Part shown: positions 36,232 through 44,156 of the stretch, piece after piece
Layout of the letters: each line of letters begins with the position of its first letter
Position numbering within the stretch: position 1 is the stretch's first letter
Assembly: GCF_900102055.1 (NCBI RefSeq)
Contig: NZ_FNBA01000001.1
Coordinates: 645,085-709,084 of the forward strand
Length of the DNA stretch: 64,000 nucleotides
Direction of reading: 5' to 3'
Source: Ulvibacter litoralis
Lineage (GTDB): Bacteria; Bacteroidota; Bacteroidia; Flavobacteriales; Flavobacteriaceae
Notes under the pieces: generated by a model
Database searches by the model: none
Seen by the model: the letters and a program-made list of their open reading frames with translations, nothing else
Told to the model about the DNA's origin: nothing
Program-made: the position numbers and the translations under genes

Positions 36232-37545
36232 ATGGGACTAAAAGATAAATTACTTTCCTCATACATTGCCCTAGAAGATCATTTAGAAGATGATTCACCG
36301 CTGCATGAATTAAGAAGCAAGGCAATCAAAACCTTTGAGGCAAAGGGTTTCCCAACTAAAAAAGAGGAAGCTTGGAAATATACTTCCCTAAATTCGTTGT
36401 TAAAAACGGACTATAGTATTTTTCCGAAGCAAGAAAACGCCATAGAATTTAAAGACGTAAAAAAATACTTTTTACATGAGATCGATACCTACAAAATTGT
36501 ATTTATCGATGGTGTTTACAATTCCTTTCTTTCTGAAACTACGCACGATAAATTAGATGTTTGTTTACTTTCATCTGCTTTAAATAAATCGAAGTATAAA
36601 CCAATTATTGAAGCGTACTTCAATAAAGTTGCTAAAGATGACAGCTTAACATCTTTAAATACAGCTTTTGCAAAAGAAGGCGCTTACATTCGTATTCCGA
36701 AAAACAAAGAAGTAGAAAAGCCGATTGAAATTTTAAACTTCTCTACAGGGAATGAAGGTGCAGTTTTATTACAACCTCGTAATTTAATTGTGGTAGAAGA
36801 AAACGCACATGTTCAGATTATTGAGCGTCACCAAAGTTTGTCAGAAAACGCTGTGTTTACAAATTCAGTAACTGAAATTTTTGCTGAAAAAAGAGCGTAT
36901 GTAGATTTTTATAAAATTCAGAACGACGGCCCTTCAGCCTCTTTAATAGATAACACCTATATCTCGCAAGATCGTGATAGTAACTGTAAAGTACACACTT
37001 TTGCTTTTGGTGGAAAGTTAATTCGAAATAACTTGAATTTTTACCAAAATGGAGAACATTGCGATTCTACGTTAAAAGGAATTACGATTCTTGAAAACAA
37101 ACAACACGTAGATCACAACACACTGGTACATCATATTGCACCAAATTGTGAGAGTCACCAAGATTACAAAGGTATTTTTGGCGATGCTTCTACAGGTGTT
37201 TTTAATGGTAAGATTGTAGTTGAAAAAGACGCTCAAAAAACGGATGCTTTTCAGCAAAACAACAACATTTTAGTAGACGACAAAGCGACAATTAACGCAA
37301 AGCCGCAATTAGAAATTTTTGCAGATGACGTAAAATGTTCGCACGGTTGTACTATTGGTCAATTAGACGAAGAAGCTTTATTCTACCTACGTTCTCGTGG
37401 AATTGCTAAGAAAGAAGCTCGTGCTTTACTAATGTACGCATTCGCTAATACTGTTTTGGAAAGTGTAAAAATTCCAGAATTAAAGGGCCGTATTAACAAG
37501 TTAATCGCCAAAAAAATTGGTGTTAATTTAGGGTTCAACGTATAA
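36232..37545 (+). CDS. sufD: Fe-S cluster assembly protein SufD
   Basis: 437 residues. N-terminal helical region with FEAKGFPTKKEEAWKYTSLNSLLK, a beta-helix core, and C-terminal motifs CSHGCTIGQLDEEALFYLRSRGI with the conserved His/Cys of SufD. It pairs with SufB and SufC in the scaffold and assists iron entry. Position after sufC and before sufS is the usual order in Bacteroidota. Confidence 0.97.
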   Translation: MGLKDKLLSSYIALEDHLEDDSPLHELRSKAIKTFEAKGFPTKKEEAWKYTSLNSLLKTDYSIFPKQENAIEFKDVKKYFLHEIDTYKIVFIDGVYNSFLSETTHDKLDVCLLSSALNKSKYKPIIEAYFNKVAKDDSLTSLNTAFAKEGAYIRIPKNKEVEKPIEILNFSTGNEGAVLLQPRNLIVVEENAHVQIIERHQSLSENAVFTNSVTEIFAEKRAYVDFYKIQNDGPSASLIDNTYISQDRDSNCKVHTFAFGGKLIRNNLNFYQNGEHCDSTLKGITILENKQHVDHNTLVHHIAPNCESHQDYKGIFGDASTGVFNGKIVVEKDAQKTDAFQQNNNILVDDKATINAKPQLEIFADDVKCSHGCTIGQLDEEALFYLRSRGIAKKEARALLMYAFANTVLESVKIPELKGRINKLIAKKIGVNLGFNV

Positions 37546-37611
37546 AAACGTCCTTTATTTAAACGTATTTATTCCTTTAGAAATAGGAAAAACTGTTATT
37601 AAATCACACAC

Positions 37612-38829
37612 ATGGTTTTTGATGTTCAAAAAATAAGAGCCGATTTTCCAATCCTAAAACGTACGGTAAATGGGCACCCATTAGTCTATTTAGACAATGC
37701 CGCAACATCGCAAAAACCGCAAGTTGTCATTGATGCTATTGTAGACTATTACAGCAATTACAACTCGAACATACATCGTGGTGTGCACACGCTTTCGCAA
37801 GAGGCAACCGATGCGTATGAGACGGCACGACAAAAGCTTCAGAAGCATTTCAACATACAACACGCACACGAAGTCATTTTTACAGCGGGTACCACACACG
37901 GAATCAATCTCGTTGCCAATGGATTTTCAGAAATACTAAAAAAAGGGGATGAAATAATTGTTTCGGCATTAGAGCATCACTCTAATATTGTGCCATGGCA
38001 AATGCTTTGTGAACGCACAGGCGCTATTTTGAAAGTAATCCCAATGGATGTTGATGGGACTTTAATTTTTTCAGAATACGAAAAACTACTTTCAGAAAAA
38101 ACCAAGCTCGTTTTTGTAAATCACGTATCTAATGCTTTAGGAACGATTAATCCTATTGAGAAAATCATTGAAAAAGCCCATGAAAAAGGTGCTGCCGTTT
38201 TAATTGATGGTGCACAGGCTTGTTCGCACATAAAACCAGACCTTCAAAAATTAGAGGTCGACTTTTACGTTGCTTCTGCACATAAAATGTGTGGTCCTAC
38301 CGGCGTTGGCGTATTATACATGAAGGAATCTTGGGGCAAAACACTTCCACCCTACCAAGGGGGAGGCGAAATGATTAAAGAAGTAACTTTTGCCAAAACT
38401 ACCTATGCCGATATGCCGCATAAGTTTGAGGCTGGAACTCCAAATATTTGCGGAGGTATTGCTTTTGGCGTTGCGATTGATTATCTTAACCGAATCAGTT
38501 TCAGTGCTATTGAAACGTATGAAGATTCATTACTAGCCTACGCAACAGAACAATTGTCGGCTATTGAAGGACTTACAATTTATGGAACAGGAGCTGCTAA
38601 AACAGGGGTTGTATCGTTTAATATTGATGGCATTCATCCATACGACATTGGTACTATTATTGATAAATTAGGAATAGCAGTTAGAACTGGACATCATTGT
38701 GCGCAACCCATCATGGATTTTTATAAAATTCCAGGAACGGTTCGTGCTTCGTTTGCGTTTTACAACACATTTGAAGAAATTGATGTTTTGGTTGCCGCTG
38801 TAATTAAAGCAAAACAAATGCTTACTTAA
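37612..38829 (+). CDS. sufS: Cysteine desulfurase SufS
   Basis: 405 residues, group II (NifS/CsdA-like) cysteine desulfurase. PLP-binding Lys225 in ASAHKMCGPTGVG; active-site Cys363 in RTGHHCAQPIM. The N-terminus IRADFPILKRTVNGHPLVYLDNAATSQKP is typical of SufS. It takes sulfur from cysteine and passes it to SufE, encoded two genes downstream. A META-domain lipoprotein gene intervenes between sufS and sufE. Confidence 0.97.
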   Translation: MVFDVQKIRADFPILKRTVNGHPLVYLDNAATSQKPQVVIDAIVDYYSNYNSNIHRGVHTLSQEATDAYETARQKLQKHFNIQHAHEVIFTAGTTHGINLVANGFSEILKKGDEIIVSALEHHSNIVPWQMLCERTGAILKVIPMDVDGTLIFSEYEKLLSEKTKLVFVNHVSNALGTINPIEKIIEKAHEKGAAVLIDGAQACSHIKPDLQKLEVDFYVASAHKMCGPTGVGVLYMKESWGKTLPPYQGGGEMIKEVTFAKTTYADMPHKFEAGTPNICGGIAFGVAIDYLNRISFSAIETYEDSLLAYATEQLSAIEGLTIYGTGAAKTGVVSFNIDGIHPYDIGTIIDKLGIAVRTGHHCAQPIMDFYKIPGTVRASFAFYNTFEEIDVLVAAVIKAKQMLT

Positions 38830-38840
38830 AAATCGATACT

Positions 38841-39284
38841 ATGAAACAGTTTGCAATTTTCAACATTATCATCCTTTCATTATTAGCCAGTGGCTGTAAT
38901 TCTACCAAAAACAAAATAGGAGCTGCCGCAGTGTCAGACCTAGAGGGTAGTTTTACCGTTACTGAATCTGAAGAAACCACCTCTAAAGCAGAAACGATTA
39001 CATTTACACTTTCACCTAAAAAGAAAACAATTAAGGGAACTACTGGTTGTAATTCTTTCTTCGGAAGGTTTGAAATTGATGTATATGCTATCAACTTTTT
39101 GGAAATAGCAGCTTCAGAAAGATATTGTTCTGAGCCTATTATGGATGCTGAACGATTATTTTTAAACGCACTGCGTCAAACAGGGTCGTACGCTATTAAA
39201 AATGGGACCCTATTATTGTATTCTAAAACTGATAGAAGTGTCGTTTTGAAGGCCGTAAAAGATCAAAACACAGAAGTAAATTAA
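38841..39284 (+). CDS. META-domain (HslJ-like) lipoprotein in the SUF operon
   Basis: 147 residues. Lipobox-type signal MKQFAIFNIIILSLLASGC (Cys19). The domain has the META/HslJ features: a T-x-F-T-L-x-P-K-K-K-T-I-K-G-T-T-G-C-N-S-F-F-G segment broken over two strands, then ASERYCSEPIMDAERLFLNALRQTG, with two Cys (about 71 and 96) that could form a disulfide. META lipoproteins act in the envelope and are often tied to stress or resistance in other bacteria, but no function can be assigned here. It follows sufS by 11 bp and precedes sufE by 2 bp, so it is co-transcribed. Confidence 0.82.
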   Translation: MKQFAIFNIIILSLLASGCNSTKNKIGAAAVSDLEGSFTVTESEETTSKAETITFTLSPKKKTIKGTTGCNSFFGRFEIDVYAINFLEIAASERYCSEPIMDAERLFLNALRQTGSYAIKNGTLLLYSKTDRSVVLKAVKDQNTEVN

Positions 39285-39286
39285 GT

Positions 39287-39712
39287 ATGACGATTGAAGC
39301 AATACAAGAAGAGTTAATTGACGAATTTTCCATGTTTGACGACTGGATGCAACGTTACGAGTATATGATTGACCTCGGAAAATCATTGCCTATTATAGAT
39401 GAAAACTTAAAAACAGACGACAAGCTAATTAAAGGGTGTCAGTCTAAAGTATGGCTAAATGCTGAATTAAAAGATGATAAAGTTGTCTTTACAGCCGATA
39501 GCGACGCTATTATTACCAAAGGTATTATTGCCATTTTAATTAGATCGTTCTCAGGCCAAACACCAGAAGCAATTCTGAGTGCAAATACCGATTTTATTGA
39601 TGAAATTGGATTAAAAGAACATCTCTCACCAACTCGAGCTAATGGATTGGTATCTATGATTAAGCAACTCAAATTGTACGCACTTGCTTATCAAACACAA
39701 TTAAAGAATTAG
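39287..39712 (+). CDS. sufE: Sulfur acceptor SufE
   Basis: 141 residues. The sulfur-accepting Cys51 lies in the signature KLIKGCQSKVWL, and IIAILIRSFSGQTPEAIL follows, both standard for SufE. It accepts persulfide sulfur from SufS Cys363 and delivers it to SufB. Gap of 2 bp from the META lipoprotein gene and 4 bp to the DUF59 gene. Confidence 0.97.
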   Translation: MTIEAIQEELIDEFSMFDDWMQRYEYMIDLGKSLPIIDENLKTDDKLIKGCQSKVWLNAELKDDKVVFTADSDAIITKGIIAILIRSFSGQTPEAILSANTDFIDEIGLKEHLSPTRANGLVSMIKQLKLYALAYQTQLKN

Positions 39713-39716
39713 AATT

Positions 39717-40043
39717 ATGACAACTGAAGAAATAGACACTACCGAATTGGGTGAAAAAATAGTGAAGGTTTTAAAAACTATTTTTGATCCTGAAATTCCT
39801 GTAGATATATACGAACTCGGACTTATATACGACGTTTTTGTAAATGAAGATTACGAGGTGAAAATACTAATGACACTTACCACTCCAAACTGTCCGGTAG
39901 CAGAAACATTACCTGTTGAAGTGGAAGACAAAGTGAAATCTATAAAATCGGTAAAAGACGCTGAAGTAGAAATTACCTTCGATCCGCCTTGGACACAAGA
40001 CTTAATGAGTGAAGAAGCGAAACTAGAATTAGGAATGCTTTAA
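39717..40043 (+). CDS. sufT: SUF-associated DUF59/MIP18-family protein (SufT-like)
   Basis: 108 residues with the DUF59 patterns DPEIPVDIYELGLIYDV and MTLTTPNCPVAETLP (Cys59). MIP18/SufT proteins help mature particular Fe-S proteins. Position at the end of the sufABCDSE run supports an auxiliary assembly role. A DUF2480 gene follows after 51 bp. Confidence 0.92.
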   Translation: MTTEEIDTTELGEKIVKVLKTIFDPEIPVDIYELGLIYDVFVNEDYEVKILMTLTTPNCPVAETLPVEVEDKVKSIKSVKDAEVEITFDPPWTQDLMSEEAKLELGML

Positions 40044-40094
40044 GCGTTTTTAAACGGAACCGTAACTTTTATAAACACCTCTATTTTTTTTACA

Positions 40095-40601
40095 ATGCAA
40101 GAAGAAATTATAAACCGTGTTGCCAACAGCAAACTTGCTACGTTGGATTTGGAAGATTTCTATCCTTCAGGGCAGCGTATTGCTATTGATATTTCACAAT
40201 GGCTTTACGAAGGGTTTGTTTTGCGTGAAAAAGACTTTAGAGCCGCAACAAACGAACATGATTGGTCACAGTACCAAGATTGCTATGTCGCATTACATTG
40301 TAAAACGGATGCTATCGTTCCAGGATGGGCATATATGCTTCTTTCATTAGCCTTGGCTCCGTATGCTAAAAAAACGGTGGTTGGTGATTTAGAACTCTTA
40401 GAAAGTATTCTTTTTTCAGAAATCATAGAAAACTTACCCTTAGACAGTTATAAAAACAAGCCTGTTATTATTAAAGGTTGCGCTCACAAACCCATTCCTC
40501 AAAATGCATTTGTTCTTCTTTCACAGCGCCTTCAACCTATCGCAAAGAGTATTATGTACGGAGAAGCGTGTTCTTCAGTACCACTTTATAAGAAAAAATA
40601 G
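40095..40601 (+). CDS. DUF2480 family protein
   Basis: 168 residues beginning EEIINRVANSKLATLDLEDFYPSGQRIAIDISQWLYEG, the recognisable start of the Bacteroidota DUF2480 family. Conserved blocks include RAATNEHDWSQYQDCYVALHC and DAIVPGWAYMLL. It often sits beside suf genes, as here, but no activity is known. Two Cys of note are in the C-terminal half (KGCAHKP and GEACSSVP). Cytosolic. Probably the last gene of the SUF operon. Confidence 0.88.
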   Translation: MQEEIINRVANSKLATLDLEDFYPSGQRIAIDISQWLYEGFVLREKDFRAATNEHDWSQYQDCYVALHCKTDAIVPGWAYMLLSLALAPYAKKTVVGDLELLESILFSEIIENLPLDSYKNKPVIIKGCAHKPIPQNAFVLLSQRLQPIAKSIMYGEACSSVPLYKKK

Positions 40602-40673
40602 GCTTTTAGTCGGTATTCAACGTCCTTAATCGAAACCCATTTTTTTTATTCTTCGGAATGTATAAAGAACATT

Positions 40674-40681
40674 TATTTTTG
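40674..40681 (+). promoter_or_regulatory. -7 element of the DUF3078 gene
   Basis: TATTTTTG followed by CA, 24 nt before the chosen ATG at 40706. Matches TAnnTTTG; no TTG at -33. It also supports the internal start, since it would lie within the longer reading frame. Confidence 0.45.
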
Positions 40682-40705
40682 CACAAAACTTTAATAATTT
40701 ATAAA

Positions 40706-41623
40706 ATGAAAAAACTTTTAGTACTTACTGCACTTTTTATAACTCCTTTGTTTATGATGGCGCAAGATGCTGAAGAAACAGAAGCACCTAAAGACGGATG
40801 GCATAAAGCGGGTAATATTTCTTTATTATTCAATCAAGCTGCCTTTAACCACGAATGGACTGGTGGTGGTTCTTCTAATTACTCTGCTAATTTAGGGTTA
40901 ACTTATGATGCAAATTACCGTAAAGGGAAACTTACATGGGATAACCGCATTATGGCCGACTACGGAATAAGTAGAATTAGAGACGATGAGTACACTCGTA
41001 AAACGAATGACCGTTTAGAATTAAACTCTATTGTTGGTAAACAACTGAATGAGTCTTTATGGTACTTTTCTTACTTTTTAAACTTTAAAACTCAGTTTGC
41101 CTCAGGATATACATATGGTACTGATGCTGAAAATAATGTAACTAGAGATGAAACTACTAAATTTTTATCTCCAGGATATTTACAAACAGGTCCGGGCATG
41201 TTGTGGAAGAAAAATGACAACCTTAAAGTAAACATTGCACCAGCAACAGCACGTTTAATATTTGTGGCTAGCGAATTTACAGATGTTGGAAATGATCCCT
41301 TAGCAATTGCAGCTTTTAACGAATCTCCTTACTTTGGAGTTGAAGCAAACGAAACAACTCGTTTTGAATTTGGTGCTTCTGTTTCTGCCTATGCAAAAAT
41401 TAATTTGATGGAAAACATCGCAATGGAAAATGTATTAAGTTTATTCTCTAACTACCTTGAAGATCCTCAAAACGTAGATATTGATTACACAATGAACTTA
41501 GTAATGTCTGTAAACAAGTGGATAACTGCGAACGCAACATTCCAAGCTATTTATGATGACAACGCCGTTAAAGGTTTCCAAATCCGAGAAGGATTAGGGA
41601 TTGGAGTAACGTACGGTTTCTAA
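40706..41623 (+). CDS. DUF3078 outer-membrane-type protein
   Basis: 305 residues from ATG 40706, which gives a clean signal peptide (MKKLLVLTALFITPLFMMAQ). The longer frame starting at 40658 would put 16 extra residues ahead of the signal. The mature part (GWHKAGNISLLFNQAAFNHEWTGGGSSNYSANLGL...) has the alternating strand pattern of an outer-membrane barrel and the GGxSNYS motif of the DUF3078 family, ending with a Phe. Function unknown. It is followed by a bidirectional terminator shared with hflX. Confidence 0.87.
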   Translation: MKKLLVLTALFITPLFMMAQDAEETEAPKDGWHKAGNISLLFNQAAFNHEWTGGGSSNYSANLGLTYDANYRKGKLTWDNRIMADYGISRIRDDEYTRKTNDRLELNSIVGKQLNESLWYFSYFLNFKTQFASGYTYGTDAENNVTRDETTKFLSPGYLQTGPGMLWKKNDNLKVNIAPATARLIFVASEFTDVGNDPLAIAAFNESPYFGVEANETTRFEFGASVSAYAKINLMENIAMENVLSLFSNYLEDPQNVDIDYTMNLVMSVNKWITANATFQAIYDDNAVKGFQIREGLGIGVTYGF

Positions 41624-41650
41624 AAACAAACAACCTTCACTATTCATAAA

Positions 41651-41690
41651 AAAGTCGTTTCCAATACTTAGGAAACGACTTTTTTTTTAT
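41651..41690. terminator. Bidirectional terminator between the DUF3078 gene and hflX
   Basis: Perfect 12-bp stem AAAGTCGTTTCC (41651-41662) / GGAAACGACTTT (41671-41682) with an 8-nt loop and T-runs on both strands. Confidence 0.85.
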
Positions 41691-41707
41691 TCTTCTTCTA
41701 AACTTTT

Positions 41708-42922
41708 TTATTCTTCTTCTGAATGGTATTCAGGATACAAGAAACTGTTGTAAGGAAAACGTGTGGTATGTATTTCTCTTACTTTCTCGTAAACTACTTT
41801 TCTGAAATCTTCAAAATTTTCTTTATGCAGTGCTGAAATAAATACTGCATCTCCGTCCATTTTATTCATCCATGTTTTTTTCCAGTCTGAAAGTGTGTAA
41901 TGCGCCGTCGTCCTTTCGGTTACTAAATCGTCGTCATCGATGGTTTCAGATTTATACGCATCAATCTTATTGAAAACCATTAACATGGGTTTGTCAGAAC
42001 TTCCAATTTCATCTAAAATTTTGTTTACGGAAGCAATGTGATCTTCAAAAGAAGCATGCGAAATATCTACAATATGCAACAGCAAATCAGATTCTCGAAC
42101 CTCATCTAAGGTTCCTTTAAAAGACTCTACCAATTGTGTTGGCAGCTTTCTAATAAATCCAACCGTATCGGTTAATAAAAATGGAAGATTTCCAATTACC
42201 ACTTTACGAACTGTGGTATCTAAGGTTGCAAAAAGCTTGTTTTCGGCAAACACATCACTTTTACTAATCACATTCATTAAGGTAGATTTCCCAACATTGG
42301 TATACCCTACTAATGCAACACGAACTAAAGACCCACGATTTCCTCGCTGTACTTCCATTTGTCGGTCAATTTTCGCTAGTTTCTTTTTAAGTAATGAAAT
42401 ACGATCACGCACAATACGTCTATCTGTTTCAATTTCGGTTTCACCAGGACCACGCATTCCAATACCTCCACGTTGTCGCTCTAAGTGAGTCCACATTCCA
42501 GACAGTCGAGGAAGTAAATATTGGTATTGTGCCAATTCAACTTGTGTACGTGCATAACTAGTTTGTGCACGTTGTGCAAAAATGTCTAGAATCAGATTGG
42601 TCCGGTCAATGATTTTACAATCTAAAATCTTTTGAATATTTTTTTGTTGTCCAGGCGAAAGTTCATCATCAAAAACAACAGTGTCGATTGCATTGGCTTC
42701 AACATAAGCGCGCACCTCTTCCATCTTACCAGTTCCTATAAATGTTTTAGGATTCGGCATTTCCATTTTTTGCGAAAAGCGTTTTAAAACCTCTCCTCCA
42801 GCTGTAAAAGCCAAAAACTCAAGTTCATCTAAATACTCTTTCGATTTCTCTTCATCTTGATGCTGCGTAATTACTCCAATTAGAATAAATTTTTCATACG
42901 CTATGTTTAATTCTTCTATCAT
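41708..42922 (-). CDS. hflX: GTPase HflX
   Basis: 404 residues. N-terminal HflX domain ending with QRGGIGMRGPGETEIETDRR (about 150-169), then the G domain with G1 GYTNVGKST at 206-214, G3 DTVGF at 252-256 and G4 NKID. HflX is a ribosome-associated GTPase that splits stalled 70S ribosomes under stress. A TACCTTTG -7 element lies 17 bp upstream of the ATG. Ends in a run of Glu (SEEE). Confidence 0.97.
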   Translation of the reverse strand: MIEELNIAYEKFILIGVITQHQDEEKSKEYLDELEFLAFTAGGEVLKRFSQKMEMPNPKTFIGTGKMEEVRAYVEANAIDTVVFDDELSPGQQKNIQKILDCKIIDRTNLILDIFAQRAQTSYARTQVELAQYQYLLPRLSGMWTHLERQRGGIGMRGPGETEIETDRRIVRDRISLLKKKLAKIDRQMEVQRGNRGSLVRVALVGYTNVGKSTLMNVISKSDVFAENKLFATLDTTVRKVVIGNLPFLLTDTVGFIRKLPTQLVESFKGTLDEVRESDLLLHIVDISHASFEDHIASVNKILDEIGSSDKPMLMVFNKIDAYKSETIDDDDLVTERTTAHYTLSDWKKTWMNKMDGDAVFISALHKENFEDFRKVVYEKVREIHTTRFPYNSFLYPEYHSEEE

Positions 42923-42938
42923 AAATAAAATTATTTAA

Positions 42939-42946
42939 CAAAGGTA
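42939..42946 (-). promoter_or_regulatory. -7 element of hflX
   Basis: TACCTTTG on the minus strand, 16 nt before the hflX ATG, matches TAnnTTTG. No TTG at the -33 position. Confidence 0.5.
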
Positions 42947-43070
42947 CAAAACACATCGTTAGAGATTTTTGTATTTTAGCTAAACTCTTATTAAGGAACA
43001 TATAAATTTTTACACATTAAAGTTAATAAAATAGAGAAAACTCCCCTAACTTTACAATAATACCCTATTG

Positions 43071-44033
43071 ATGCTTGAACCTTCAACGGAAAAAACAAAT
43101 CAGTACACATTTGCGTTTTATAATCTTGAAAATTTATTTGACACAAAAGACGACCCTGAAAAACTAGATGATGATTTCACCAAAGACGCCGATCGGAAAT
43201 GGAATGATAAACGCTTCAGAAAAAAAATTAGAAATTTAGGAGATACCATTCATCAAATTGGATATCAAGATATTTTACACCCTCCTGTGGTTATTGGTGT
43301 TGCTGAAGTTGAAAACCGATATGTTTTACAAGAACTAGTAGCTTCAGAAGCACTAAAACATAAAGGGTACGAATTTGTACATTTTGATTCGCCCGATGAA
43401 AGAGGAATAGACACCGCGTTACTTTTCCGAAGAGATTATTTTAAAGTGATTGAAAAGGAAGCCGTTACATTAGACCTAAGAAACGAAATTGGAGAAAGAG
43501 ATTTTACACGTGATATCTTGCATGTAACAGGAATTTTAGAAAATCATCCGGTACATATTTTAGTAAATCATTGGCCTTCCAGACGTTCAGGATCTGAAAC
43601 TACAGCGCACAAACGACTCGCAGCTGCCCAAAAAAACATTGAAATAACCACAAAAATAAAAGCAAATAATCCTGAAGCTCGAATTATCATTATGGGCGAT
43701 TTTAATGATGACCCAACAAGCGATAGTATTCAGCACTTGGTAGGAACAGCATTGTATAATCCTATGGAATTGTTGCTTACTAAATATGAAGGAAGCTTAA
43801 ATTATAGAGGAAATTGGAATTTGTTTGATCAAATTATCATGTCCACTAATTTTTTACAACAACACGGGAACAATTTCCGGTTTATAGAATCAAAAATTTT
43901 TAACCCAAAATCACTTACAGAATACGAAGGTAGAAACAAAGGAAATCCATTTAGAACATTTATAGGGAAAAAATATTTAGGAGGAATGAGCGATCATTTT
44001 CCCGTTTATAGCACTTTTACAATAAAAAAATAA
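43071..44033 (+). CDS. Endonuclease/exonuclease/phosphatase-family protein without signal peptide
   Basis: 320 residues from ATG 43071; a TTG three bases upstream is in frame but less likely. The EEP metal-dependent hydrolase fold is shown by FYNLENLFDTKDDP (Asn/Glu metal ligand), ILVNHWPSRR, MGDFNDDPTSDS (Asp/Asn) and GGMSDHFPVYS (catalytic Asp-His). It closely parallels the product at 54812-55870, including the N-E-N-L-F-D opening and DRGID block, but lacks a signal peptide, so it may be cytosolic, or have a start upstream I cannot see. Substrate (DNA, RNA or phosphoester) unknown. Divergent from hflX. Confidence 0.88.
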   Translation: MLEPSTEKTNQYTFAFYNLENLFDTKDDPEKLDDDFTKDADRKWNDKRFRKKIRNLGDTIHQIGYQDILHPPVVIGVAEVENRYVLQELVASEALKHKGYEFVHFDSPDERGIDTALLFRRDYFKVIEKEAVTLDLRNEIGERDFTRDILHVTGILENHPVHILVNHWPSRRSGSETTAHKRLAAAQKNIEITTKIKANNPEARIIIMGDFNDDPTSDSIQHLVGTALYNPMELLLTKYEGSLNYRGNWNLFDQIIMSTNFLQQHGNNFRFIESKIFNPKSLTEYEGRNKGNPFRTFIGKKYLGGMSDHFPVYSTFTIKK

Positions 44034-44156
44034 GAGTGTTAATAAAATGGTAATTAATCCGAAATTTCTTACTTTACATCTAAAAATTTAAGGATGCATT
44101 TAATACTGCATATAATTGTATATTTTTAAAATTATTTAACCACCAATTTAAACCTC

